A stretch of DNA of 33,770 nt from Streptomyces sp. DvalAA-14 (lineage in GTDB: Bacteria > Actinomycetota > Actinomycetes > Streptomycetales > Streptomycetaceae), in the NCBI RefSeq assembly GCF_900091855.1, contig NZ_FMCH01000167.1, positions 1 through 33,770 of the forward strand. The letters are read 5' to 3'. Positions 1 through 7,493 of the stretch are shown here, piece after piece. A program made the position numbers and the translations under genes. Positions within the stretch are counted from its first letter, which is position 1; each line of letters opens with the position of its first letter. The notes under the pieces were generated by a model, which made no database searches, was not told the DNA's origin, and saw nothing but the letters and a program-made list of their open reading frames with translations.

Positions 1-77
1 TCGTCCAACACGTCCGCCGGCAGCTCGACCTGGCGTCCGTCCTCAGCCGCCCCGACAGAGGCGACCACGTCGCTCAT
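1..77 (-). CDS. Partial small protein, N-terminus only
   Basis: An ATG at 75-77 on the minus strand opens a frame that runs off the left edge of the window. An AGGGAG ribosome binding site lies about 8 bases upstream of it. The 25 visible residues begin MSDVVASVGAAEDGRQVELP and are acidic and alanine-rich. They match no family I recognise. The gene points away from the helicase scar and the integrase and may be the last or only surviving neighbour of that element. The product cannot be named. Confidence 0.5.
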   Translation of the reverse strand, partial: MSDVVASVGAAEDGRQVELPADVLD

Positions 78-116
78 CAGGTGCTCCCTTGATCAGGAGA
101 TACACCGGTCACCATA

Positions 117-265
117 CAGACCCTCGCCCCGAGCACCGCGACGATCCGCAGGGTCATCGGCTCGGCCATGCCGTCGGAGCCGGTCATCACGTCGCGGACG
201 GCGCGCCATTGGCAGATGGCCCGGGCGGAGTAGATGGCCCGGGCTGAGTCGCCGACCATCACCAA
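117..265 (-). pseudogene. UvrD/Rep-like helicase fragment, copy A
   Basis: On the minus strand this stretch encodes MVGDSARAIY followed by QWRAVRDVMTGSDG. That is recognisably the helicase motif MVGDSAQAIYHWRGARDVMT found in the larger remnant at 5057-6130. Nucleotide similarity to 5790-5868 is obvious by eye and stops at the shared GACCATCACCA (252-262), nine bases before the integrase stop codon. The rest of the helicase is absent on both sides. The copy also carries an 18-bp in-frame tandem duplication. It is a non-functional scrap, probably left by recombination or element insertion at a helicase gene. Homology to copy B is seen directly; the mechanism is inference. Confidence 0.7.
213..248. 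repeat. 18-bp tandem duplication inside helicase scrap
   Basis: Two adjacent 18-base units (213-230 and 231-248) share YAGATGGCCCGGGCKGAG and differ at two positions. In the helicase frame they repeat SARAIY/SARAIC. The related copy at 5057-6130 has a single unit, so this is a local duplication in the decayed copy. Confidence 0.75.
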
Positions 266-270
266 ACGAC

Positions 271-1677
271 TCAGTCTTGGATCCCCTGCAAGGCGGCCGT
301 GATGAGTTGGTTGGCGTCGTGCTGGTGGCCGCGGAGGGGTTTGGCGTAGATGCGGTAGAGCACAGTGAGGCTGTGTCCGGCGCGTCGAGCAGCTTCGGCG
401 GGCGGGATGCCGGCGGTGATCCAAAGGGAGACACCGGCGTGGCGCAGGCAGTAGGGGACCTTCGCGAAGGGCGTCTGCGCGTCACGGGGTGGGAGGGCGT
501 GCCGGCGGGCGGCGGACCAGATGCTGGAGTATTCGGTGGAGGTGACGCGGCCGCCTCGTACCGCGCGGAAGATTCGGCCGTCAGGTGCGGTGCCGTAGCG
601 CTCGAGGTGGGTGCGGAGCAGGTGGACAAGGTCGGGCGGGATGGGGATGGAGCGGGTGGCGTTGCGGGCTCGTCGCTTGAGGCCGCGGGTGTCGTGGGGG
701 CGGCCGTCGTCGGTCCAGCCGGAGCCGGCTTCGGGATGGCTTCGGGCCAGGACGAGTTCACCCCATGCTTGCGGGCCTGCTTGCGGATCGGGCAGGAGGC
801 AGTCGCTCTCGGTGAGCGCGGCAGCTTCGGCCGGCCGCATTCCCGCGTAGTAAAGGCAGCCGAAGAATGCTTCCAGGTGCGCGCCCCTCGGTCTCTGCTC
901 CCCGACGGCGGCGATCAGGTTCTGGGCCAGGCGCGGGCCGGGTACGTAGCGGAAGTCGGCCTCGATGTCCGTCAGCGGCAGCTGCCAGTCCGTCTTGGGC
1001 AGTGGGTTGGCCGTGAGTCGGTCACACGCGACGGCGTAGACGAGGGCGTTGTTGAAGGTCATCCGCTTGCGTCGGATGGTGTTCTCCGCGGCGTTGCCGC
1101 CGTCGAGCTTCTGCGAGATCGCTCCCAGTGCTTTGCGCAGGTTTTCTAGGCTGACGGCGTCGGCAAGTGGCAGCGAGTGGTGCGTGATCCACTCCAGTGC
1201 GGCCGCCACCTTCGCCGGTGGCTCTTCCGTCTCCATCCGCGGCACCCATGCGCCGTCCCCGCTGCGGTTCATGCGGAACGCCCAGGAGAACAGCGCCGCG
1301 CGCAGGCCCGGCGGGGTTCGGCCCCGCGTCGAGGGTGTGGTGAGGGCCATCGTCAGGGTGGTAAGAGCGTCGGCGGTGCCCGCCCGGTGCTTCGCCGAGA
1401 TACGCGGCCACTTCACCCGGGCGTACTCGGAGGCATGTTCGAACCACGTGACTCTGTTTCTGGCACGCAGTTCTGCGACCGGCAGACCCGTGGCGGTGTC
1501 GAATTGCCCGCCCAGCCGCAGCGCACCCATCAACTCGGCACGTCGCCCGTCAGCCTGCGCCTCGAACTGATAGCTCTCACTGTGATCCGCACCGCCGACA
1601 CGCCACCGCACACGGAACGGCCGGCGCCGGCCCGGCCAAGCCTGGAGCTTGTAGATACGCACGTCGAACGTCAGCAC
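271..1677 (-). CDS. Tyrosine recombinase / site-specific integrase
   Basis: This is a phage- or ICE-type tyrosine recombinase that would catalyse att-site strand exchange. It has an N-terminal SAM-like DNA-binding part (about residues 60-240) and a C-terminal catalytic domain. Catalytic residues seen, numbered from the GTG: Arg281 in YYAGMRPAEAAAL, then Y-x-x-R-H (Tyr409, Arg412, His413) in YCLRHAGVSLW, then His435 in ARRAGHS, then the nucleophile Tyr444 in YRIYAK. A Tyr at the first position of the usual HxxR box is, as I recall, common in Streptomyces integrases of this kind. The start GTG at 1677 gives VLTFDVRIY, the usual N-terminus of this group; an in-frame TTG at 1740 is less likely. 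The gene appears intact (468 aa). Its 3' end sits against helicase scrap. No excisionase, replication gene or tRNA attachment site is visible beside it. Confidence 0.9.
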   Translation of the reverse strand: MLTFDVRIYKLQAWPGRRRPFRVRWRVGGADHSESYQFEAQADGRRAELMGALRLGGQFDTATGLPVAELRARNRVTWFEHASEYARVKWPRISAKHRAGTADALTTLTMALTTPSTRGRTPPGLRAALFSWAFRMNRSGDGAWVPRMETEEPPAKVAAALEWITHHSLPLADAVSLENLRKALGAISQKLDGGNAAENTIRRKRMTFNNALVYAVACDRLTANPLPKTDWQLPLTDIEADFRYVPGPRLAQNLIAAVGEQRPRGAHLEAFFGCLYYAGMRPAEAAALTESDCLLPDPQAGPQAWGELVLARSHPEAGSGWTDDGRPHDTRGLKRRARNATRSIPIPPDLVHLLRTHLERYGTAPDGRIFRAVRGGRVTSTEYSSIWSAARRHALPPRDAQTPFAKVPYCLRHAGVSLWITAGIPPAEAARRAGHSLTVLYRIYAKPLRGHQHDANQLITAALQGIQD

Positions 1678-2178
1678 ACCCACCCACCAATCCTGCGCCA
1701 ACGCTCCTGAACAGCGCGCAGGGCCAGCCCACTCCAGCAATCACGCGAGGCGGGTGAGCAGTGCATCAGTACGGCCCGGCGTAAAACAATCATCCGAAGC
1801 AGAATCGGCGAACCACTCAAAGACATGACCTTCACGGTCAGTACAATTTCCTCAAGATCCCGACACTAACCATCTCACTATTAAATGTGGAAAACTCATC
1901 AAGAGGACTTGATCTCTAGATTCTCTTGAGAAACACATGCTGTGCTTCCTGTCGCCCGGGAACGTTGCCGGCAGCAGGCGAGGTACGGTGCCGATGTCAA
2001 AAGTTTTCTGCAGGAGTGATTCGGCCCGAAAAGTTCGGCCTGACCGCAGCACCGCGGGCGAGACCGCGCCTCCGTCCAGGGCAACTGTTCACTCCCCGGT
2101 GTGATCTCGTACGCCCGCTGGCGTGGAGTCCAAGACGTGCGCGGATGCCGGTCCCGCGGGACCGGTAGGACGACGGTC
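1678..2178. promoter_or_regulatory. AT-richer intergenic region with inverted repeats upstream of integrase
   Basis: There is no gene in this 500-base gap. Positions 1830-1930 are distinctly AT-richer than the surroundings and are the likely promoter region for the integrase. Within it, TCAAGAG (1899-1905) is repeated inverted as CTCTTGA (1923-1929). A tighter inverted pair, TCAAG-AGGA-CTTGA, sits at 1899-1912. These could form an operator or attachment arm sites. Function is inference. Confidence 0.35.
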
Positions 2179-2545
2179 ATGCGCTCCATGACCCGAACTG
2201 TCCTGGCCGCCCTGCTCGCCTGTGCCGCTGTCACCGTGACCGTCCCGGCCCAGGCCGCCGCTCCCGCCGACAGGGAGATGGACGTCGCCCTGCACCAGGC
2301 CGTCGCCGAACTCTCCCTGGCTACTGAGGACCGCAGCGGATACAACCGCGAGACGTCCTTCGGCGGCTGGACCGACGACGACCCAACACCCGCGACCAAG
2401 TCCTCAAGGACGAAGCCGTCACCGCCCCCGACGATCACCGGCAAGTGCACCCTGACCGGGGGGACTTGGTTCAGCTGGTACGACAACACCACCATCGAAG
2501 GCGCCCGCGGCCTCGACATCGATCACATGGTATCCGTTACCTGGC
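2179..2545 (+). pseudogene. Secreted HNH (DUF1524/GmrSD-C-like) nuclease, N-terminal part, broken
   Basis: The ATG at 2179 opens a signal peptide (MTRTVLAALLACAAV, cleavage near AQAAAPA). A region typical of actinobacterial secreted HNH nucleases follows: YNRETSFGGW, then GKCTLTGGTWFSWYD, then the catalytic-core box GLDIDHMV. Two defects are visible. Between GGWTDDD and GKCTLTGG the family sequence (NTRDQVLKDEAVTAP) is in another frame, so there are compensating indels around 2380-2430. Directly after DIDHMV the homology stops and a few unrelated residues lead to a stop. The C-terminal half is missing, so the product should be inactive. A C-terminal piece of the same family lies on the opposite strand at 2916-3062. 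Confidence 0.75.
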
Positions 2546-2637
2546 ACAGGCGAATGAAGTGATTGCGCAGGTCATTGCGTCGTCGGTATGCCGTTGACGC
2601 GCCTTCGGCTGAGGGTGTTGCTTCCTTCCGCGGGTGG

Positions 2638-2916
2638 TCAGTGGGGGACGCCGGTGGCGGCGCCGGAGCGGATGGCGTCCACGACGGCGTAGTGGAGGGC
2701 GGTCAGGCCCGCCTGGGGCACCGGCGCGGGGCTGCCTTGGAGGTGGTACCACTCGTCTGCGCCGGTGTACTGAATGGTGATCTCGGCGTGGGTCCCGAGG
2801 TTGGTGGTGGTGACGGTGAGGTCGCCGGTGATGACGCCGGCCTCGACGGTCATGGCGCCGCCGGGCCCGGCGTGGACCTGGTCGGTGAGGCGGGCCAGCG
2901 GCTGCAGTGCGGGCAT
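2638..2916 (-). CDS. Small hypothetical protein (92 aa) coupled to a nuclease remnant
   Basis: The ATG at 2916 overlaps the stop codon of the upstream HNH remnant as TAATG, a hallmark of translational coupling. The protein begins MPALQPLARLTDQV and contains a regular polar stretch (GDLTVTTTNLGTHAEITIQY) that looks like alternating beta strands, followed by ADEWYHLQG. There is no signal peptide or membrane segment. I do not recognise the family. Its coupling to a nuclease gene would fit a partner or immunity-like role, but that is inference. With the upstream nuclease beheaded, its expression is doubtful. Confidence 0.55.
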   Translation of the reverse strand: MPALQPLARLTDQVHAGPGGAMTVEAGVITGDLTVTTTNLGTHAEITIQYTGADEWYHLQGSPAPVPQAGLTALHYAVVDAIRSGAATGVPH

Positions 2917-3062
2917 TAGGTGGTGGGGCAGGTGTCGAGCATTTCAGCCAGGGCGTCCTTCTCGGCTGCGGTGGCGTTGAGGTGGTAGAAGTCCTTCACG
3001 TCGATCCATGCCCGGGAGTAGGTGCACCAGTAGGACCGCGGTGCGAAGGCCTGCTCCCAACT
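2916..3062 (-). pseudogene. C-terminal fragment of an HNH/DUF1524 nuclease
   Basis: The minus strand encodes 48 residues and a TAA. They include SYWCTYSRAWIDVK and AAEKDALAEMLDTC, which I recognise as the usual C-terminus of secreted actinobacterial HNH (DUF1524) proteins. An in-frame TGA lies eight codons upstream of the fragment, with no start codon between, so no complete protein can be made. It is head-to-head in family but opposite in strand to the N-terminal fragment at 2179-2545. Confidence 0.7.
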
Positions 3063-3292
3063 TGCGCTTGGAGGAGCTGCTCACCTTGCTGGGACGGACC
3101 CGCACGCCGGTGCCGGCAGTCGCGGCTGAGCTGAATTGACTCGGGGACCATCAGCGTCCGATCAGACCTTGTCCCAACGGTACCAATCCGATTGTCGCGC
3201 AGACCGACCGTCGTCAGTACCGCGATGAACAGCCCTGCCGCACCTACCGTGAGTCGGCACTCACGCCCCGCCGAGGACCTCCAGCAGTCCCC

Positions 3293-3748
3293 CTACCAGG
3301 CCTTCCTGGGGTCCCGAAGCTCAACGGGAGTCTGTTCTGGCGCATGACTCATGTGATCAATTCGCAAAAGCTCTCCCGGATCCGGCGGATCTGTCGGGCT
3401 TGCAGGAGCCGGCTGATAGACCCGCTGTGTGCGCGGGAGAGATACCTCCGTTAGCTTGCCGTCGTGCAACATCCAGAGACCGAAACAATCATCCAACTCG
3501 TCATGGATCAGCACCTGGACGCTTTCCGGCCGCGGCCAAGAGAGCGACTCCAGATATTGCAGCAACCCGGACCGAGGCCTGACTTTGCTAAATTCTACCG
3601 CCCACCCGATACCGAAGGAGCCTGGCCACTGACTCTGAATGGGAACGAAGCGCCCCTCCCAACTACGCGTCTCGTCATCCCTGAGGAGTGGCTCCATTAC
3701 ACTCTCGGCATCGAGCGCGAGAACAATAACCTCCGCAAATCTACTCAC
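3293..3748 (-). CDS. Hypothetical protein, candidate immunity protein for the RHS toxin remnant
   Basis: This is a 151-aa soluble protein starting at GTG 3748; the upstream in-frame codons hit a TGA, so the start is well bounded. It has no signal peptide or membrane helix. It is acidic, with LIHDELDDCFGLWML near the middle and a proline-rich tail (PAPASPTDPPDPGE). It lies 350 bases downstream, on the same strand, of the 3' end of an RHS-type polymorphic toxin. That is where the cognate immunity gene normally sits. The DNA here is visibly AT-richer than the flanks, as is common for horizontally moved toxin/immunity cassettes. I do not recognise a named immunity family, so the role rests on position and composition. 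Confidence 0.6.
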   Translation of the reverse strand: MSRFAEVIVLALDAESVMEPLLRDDETRSWEGRFVPIQSQWPGSFGIGWAVEFSKVRPRSGLLQYLESLSWPRPESVQVLIHDELDDCFGLWMLHDGKLTEVSLPRTQRVYQPAPASPTDPPDPGELLRIDHMSHAPEQTPVELRDPRKAW

Positions 3749-3792
3749 TCTCGGCCACCAATCTCATAAGAGGGAGAACAAAGGTTATCATC

Positions 3793-4011
3793 ATGGCCAG
3801 ATGGGCGTACTCCAATCACTTGGAGGTGCCGACAGCCGCAGCGGCGCAATCATACCTCGACAGCGCCGCCCCGCAAGCCAGAACCATCAGGCGCACTTTC
3901 CAGCCGCATCGGAACCGGCGACCGTTCATCAACGACCCGGAACTCAACGAGCCGCGAAGCCAACAGGACATCACGGTGAACACGAGAGCCTTCTGGCTGA
4001 TGCGGATCTAG
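3793..4011 (+). CDS. Possible small basic protein (72 aa), uncertain
   Basis: The ATG at 3793 has an AAAGG about 8 bases upstream, and the frame encodes MARWAYSNHLEVPTAAAAQS and an Arg-rich middle. It ends at a TAG located inside the loop of the strong rightward terminator at 3982-4044. The terminator argues that something is transcribed rightward here. The gene sits between the toxin and immunity genes on the opposite strand. No family is recognised; it may be a chance ORF over a non-coding RNA. Confidence 0.3.
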   Translation: MARWAYSNHLEVPTAAAAQSYLDSAAPQARTIRRTFQPHRNRRPFINDPELNEPRSQQDITVNTRAFWLMRI

Positions 4012-4044
4012 CAACCCGCATCAGCCAGAAGGCCCTCTTTTTAT
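3982..4044 (+). terminator. Strong rho-independent terminator, rightward
   Basis: GAG-A-GCCTTCTGGCTGATGCGG (3982-4003) pairs with CCGCATCAGCCAGAAGGC-C-CTC (about 4014-4036). The stem has 21 pairs and one A/C mismatch over a ten-base loop, and is followed at once by TTTTTATT. The T-run is on the plus strand only, so it stops rightward transcription. Such a long near-perfect stem with a T-tract stands out in this GC-rich genome. Confidence 0.8.
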
Positions 4045-4099
4045 TAGGAATTCCTGCGGTGATCGACGTCACCGCGCCGGAACTGCGCGAGCAGATCGG

Positions 4100-4989
4100 C
4101 TAGGCCACCGGGGCGGGACCGCACCCTGTCACCACGCAGCCAAGTCCTATCCCGAAGGGGTCGCCAATACCGTTTATGAGGTCACCGGTTGCATTTTCGA
4201 GCCCCTCACCGTAAATATTGACCGGGTAATCGAGAGCAAATGCCATATCGCCGATCACCCCCAGCGTCTTGGGCAAATGCACACCCTCGGGAAGCGGTCC
4301 CGTCGAAATTCTGCCGGAATCAAAGCCGCTTTCCGGATGCATGACCCGGACATCCGACCTTCCTTCGTAGAATTTAGCGATGACGGCCGCCTGATCGGCA
4401 CTGCGAGCGTGTACTATGACCTCTTCCGCCTGCTCCTTGTTCCCCGTGGGGAGCTTATTCGCAACGGTGGATTTCAAGCCTTCGAGATTCTTCTCAGCTT
4501 TGGTGACGTCGACACTTACAACACTGACCGGCACTCCCTTTCTGAATTCCACCCTGATGAAATCAGAAGTTGTACCGGTGATGTACTGGCTGCCATCAGG
4601 TCTCGTCCTCAGCCCCTTCTCGACCATCCTGTTTTCGTTGCTGTCGTCCTGGAAGTAGTACATAGTCCCTGTTCCGGTTTTTTTGTTGAAGTACCGTCCT
4701 GCCGCTTTGAGGTCGTCATTGAGTTGCTCGAGCACCTGCTCCCACCCGTGTTGTCGCCGTGGTCCCTAGTGACGTGAGGCACTCCGTTTTCATCCGTGAT
4801 GTATTTGTTGCCTTGCTCGTTCACACCTTTAGTCAACGGCTTCAGGAGATTGTCGGAACTCTCGGGGCTCCCGGGGCAGGCAGCGTCGTCGCCTCCGCAT
4901 TCGAGACGTTGGCCGCTGGGATCGCTGAAAGTGGCGGGATTATTGTCCGAGTAGGTGTAGCCGTTGAGGGACTGACCGTCAGCGGCGCA
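4100..4989 (-). pseudogene. RHS-family polymorphic toxin, C-terminal end only, frameshifted
   Basis: The 5' part (4989 to about 4745) reads LNGYTYSDNNPATFSDPSG, the signature that ends the RHS repeat core. After it come a linker (NLLKPLTKGVNEQGNKYITD) and a variable C-terminal toxin tip. An in-frame TGA at 4990-4992 marks where the rest of the RHS gene was lost. The frame breaks at GGTGGGAGCAGGTG near 4740: restoring one G to the run would join HGDNTGG to EQVLEQLNDDLK, which opens the 211-aa frame ending at 4100. The tip (EEVIVHARSADQAAVIAKF, GRSDVRVMHPESGFD) looks like a compact alpha/beta domain, but I cannot assign its activity. It is an orphan toxin tip followed by a candidate immunity gene (3293-3748). 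Confidence 0.75.
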
Positions 4990-5056
4990 TCACTTCGGGG
5001 TGGAATCCGGCCGATAACCCCAGACGAACCCTGTGCGGCTCAGGCTCCCCGGACGC

Positions 5057-6130
5057 TCATCCTTTGATCGCCGGGGCGTGCGCTGTTCCTTCTGATCCCG
5101 TGGGGTGCTGGTCGAGCCAGGCGAGGCCGCCGCGGTCCAGGTGGTGGCGAGCGCGGGTGACGGCGACGTAGGCGAGGCGGGCTTCGGCGTCGTCGACGGG
5201 GGCCGGTACGGGCCGGCCGTTCTCGTCGTGTTGGTCGGTCTCTTTGGGCGGGGTGAAGTCGGCGGCGATGCGGACGCTTGCCATTCGCGGCCTTTGGCCT
5301 TGTGAGCGGTGGAGACCGTCACGTGGGCTTGTGTTTCGTCGGCAAGTTGGTCGACGGCGGTCAGGATCACCTGGGCTCCGTGGCGGTCGACGAGGTCGAC
5401 CAGGGGCTGCAGGTCTCCTCCGGCAGGGTCGCTTGCCGCGTAGTCCTGGACCGCTCCCCAGGTGGGGAACAGCACCAGTTCCGGGTGGGTTGTGCGGCGG
5501 CCCTCTTTCAGGTCCTGTACGGCCAGGGCCAGGGCGCGCAACTGTCCTCCTCCGCCGACCAGTGCGGTGCTGTGGCCGACATCGAGAAGGTGGAGGACCC
5601 CGGTCATGGCGCCCATGTCGGTACGGCAGAGCACCGCGTCCGGCTCCGGGCAGGGACCGAGGCCGGGGCAGACGGTATCGGTAACGGTCAAGCGGATCGG
5701 GGCGTCAGCGATCGCCAACCAGCGGTTGGCCTCTTGGGCGAGGGCCGGGCCGAAGCGGAACGAGCGGGACAGGACCAGGGCTGTGCCATCGAATCCGGTC
5801 ATCACGTCGCGGGCCCCGCGCCAGTGGTAGATGGCCTGGGCGGAGTCTCCGACCATCACCAGTTGTGCGTGGTCCCGCTGTGCGGTGAAGACCTGCTCGA
5901 CGACGGGGTTGGTGTCCTGGGCCTCGTCCAGGAGGAGGAAGTCGGCTGGGATCTCCGGCCGGGTGAGGGCCCAGATCTTCAGGTAGTGGTCTGGCCGGCT
6001 GGGTGATGCCGAGGTCCAGGCCGGTTTTCCAGGCGGGTCGTCGGGGGCGTTGAGGCGGTGCCGGTAGCGGTGGCCGACGGCTGCGTAGGCCAGGGAGTGC
6101 GGGGTGGTGCAGGTGACAGTGGACGGGGGA
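5057..6130 (-). pseudogene. UvrD/Rep-like DNA helicase, truncated and frameshifted (copy B)
   Basis: Superfamily 1 helicase motifs are clear: FLLLDEAQDTNPVV (Walker B), MVGDSAQAIYHWRG, LSRSFRFGP, STAHKAKGREW, and in another frame RLAYVAVTRARHHLD (motif VI). The Walker A part is missing, because the gene stops being recognisable near 6130. Near the 5' end, PAWKTGLDLGITQ lies in a different frame from the LAYAAVGHRYRHRLNAP before it and HYLKIWALTRPEIPADF after it, with an internal deletion between. A second frameshift at about 5284 separates KGREW from SVRIAADF. Native termination is at 5057. It cannot be active. It is the larger relative of the scrap at 117-265, and RHS DNA begins right after its 3' end. 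Confidence 0.8.
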
Positions 6131-6221
6131 AGCACGGGTGATGGGTCCGTGGTCGGAGCGGGAAGCTGAGGGCGCGGAAAGTCTGAGCGCAGGGTGGCGG
6201 CGCAGCGTAGGCTCCGACGCT

Positions 6222-6959
6222 GTGGATCTGCGAACCTTTGCTTTCGATGACCGGCCTGACCTGCATGGGCAGGCTGAGGAGATCTTCAGCGCGGGCTGGC
6301 CTGAGTTCATCTTCCATGATCCTGTTGCTGACCAGCAGATGGACAGGGTCCGACAGTGGTTCGGGGAGCTGAACCTTCTTCTGGTTGATGGTGAGGACCA
6401 GATCGTGGCTGGCGGGTGGGGTGTCCCCGTGCGCTGGGACGGGTCGCTTGATGACTTGCCCGGCGGTTATGACGAGTCGCTGGTGCGGGCGGTCGCCCTG
6501 CGTGAGGCGGGTGGCCAGGCTGACACGTTGGTGATTGCTGCGGCTCAGGTCCGTGCAGGTCTGCAGGGACGTGGCTTGGCTGCTGAAATGCTCGGACGGC
6601 TCGTGTCGGCCGCGGAACGGGCCGATCTGGCCCGCGTTATCGCACCGGTGCGGCCGACGTTGAAGGCGCGCTATCCGCTGATCGCGATGGATGAGTTCAC
6701 AAGCTGGATCCGGGCGGATGGCGCTCCGTTGGACCCGTGGCTGAGGACTCACCATCGCATGGGCGCTCGTTTGCTGTGTGCCGCAGAGCGTTCCATGGTG
6801 TTGAGGGGCTCGGTCGCCGACTGGGAGAAGTGGGTCGGGTTCGCCCTTCCCGCCTCCGGTAGCTACGTGGTCCCGGGAGCGCTTGCCCCACTTGTGATCG
6901 ATTGCACCACTGGTCGGGGTGAGTTGGTGGAGCCGAATGTGTGGCTTCAGCACCGGTGA
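6222..6959 (+). CDS. GNAT-family N-acetyltransferase
   Basis: This 245-aa protein would transfer an acetyl group from acetyl-CoA to an unknown small substrate. The N-terminus DLRTFAFDDRPDL, FSAGWPEFIFHDPVAD and the fold-defining strand TLVIAAAQV with RAGLQGRGLAAEML (acetyl-CoA pyrophosphate loop, Q/RxxGxG/A) identify the family. IAPVRPTLKARYPL and DPWLRTHHRMGA follow. The GTG at 6222 fits the usual family start; an in-frame start at 6138 would add 28 unrelated residues. It looks intact amid decayed genes and points away from the helicase pseudogene. The substrate is unknown. Confidence 0.8.
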   Translation: MDLRTFAFDDRPDLHGQAEEIFSAGWPEFIFHDPVADQQMDRVRQWFGELNLLLVDGEDQIVAGGWGVPVRWDGSLDDLPGGYDESLVRAVALREAGGQADTLVIAAAQVRAGLQGRGLAAEMLGRLVSAAERADLARVIAPVRPTLKARYPLIAMDEFTSWIRADGAPLDPWLRTHHRMGARLLCAAERSMVLRGSVADWEKWVGFALPASGSYVVPGALAPLVIDCTTGRGELVEPNVWLQHR

Positions 6960-7196
6960 AGTGCCGTGTTCTCCGCCAGGTTGGGCTTTCTGGCCGGTTG
7001 GGCTGCTGGGGTTCGCGGTGCGGTAGGGGTGCGGCGGGACACCAAAACACTGGCCCCTACCAGGAGTAACCTGACAAAGAAGTAGGGCAAACCAACCGAA
7101 AGGCTGAACCTCGAACCCCACTGGAAACCACGGTCCCGTACGGACCGCGACCGCCGCGGAGCCTGGTTGGGCACAAACTGACGACACGTCACGTGG

Positions 7197-7409
7197 CGCC
7201 TTGTCCAAAGTCCCGGCAATCTTGTGGATCGGCGCCCAGACCGCCGGGTCGTCGACCGCACCGCTGAGATCAGTCATCTGGAGACGCTCCAGCCGGTGCG
7301 ACAGCACCATCGCCTCGTCTCCGGTGAGTTTGATCGTGACCTGGACATCGCCCAAACGCACCCCGTCGCACCCACGACCGACCAACCGTCGCACCAAGGT
7401 ACTGACCAT
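7197..7409 (-). pseudogene. Truncated small conserved protein
   Basis: From the ATG at 7409 the frame reads VQVTIKLTGDEAMVLSH and VDDPAVWAPIHKIAGTLDKA, a compact pattern I associate with small uncharacterised actinobacterial proteins. After TLDKA (7197) the sequence becomes unrelated and the frame simply runs on through non-coding DNA and the GNAT gene, so the natural C-terminus has been lost. Function unknown. The gene lies next to the IS256 remnant, whose arrival may have caused the rearrangement. Confidence 0.5.
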
Positions 7410-7493
7410 CAACCTTGACGAAACCCCCAGGGGCACCCCCCGCATCCTGTGCCCGGTCCGCCCTACGGCAGGGCCGGTAACCTAGCCGAACCC

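Noticed and set aside
93-761. A 222-residue minus-strand frame over the integrase 3' end
   Set aside because: It is a frame shadow of the integrase and helicase scrap, Pro/Ser-rich with no motif.
5979-7445. A 488-residue minus-strand frame
   Set aside because: Only its first part (7197-7409) resembles a real small protein; the rest is antisense to the GNAT gene and runs into helicase debris.
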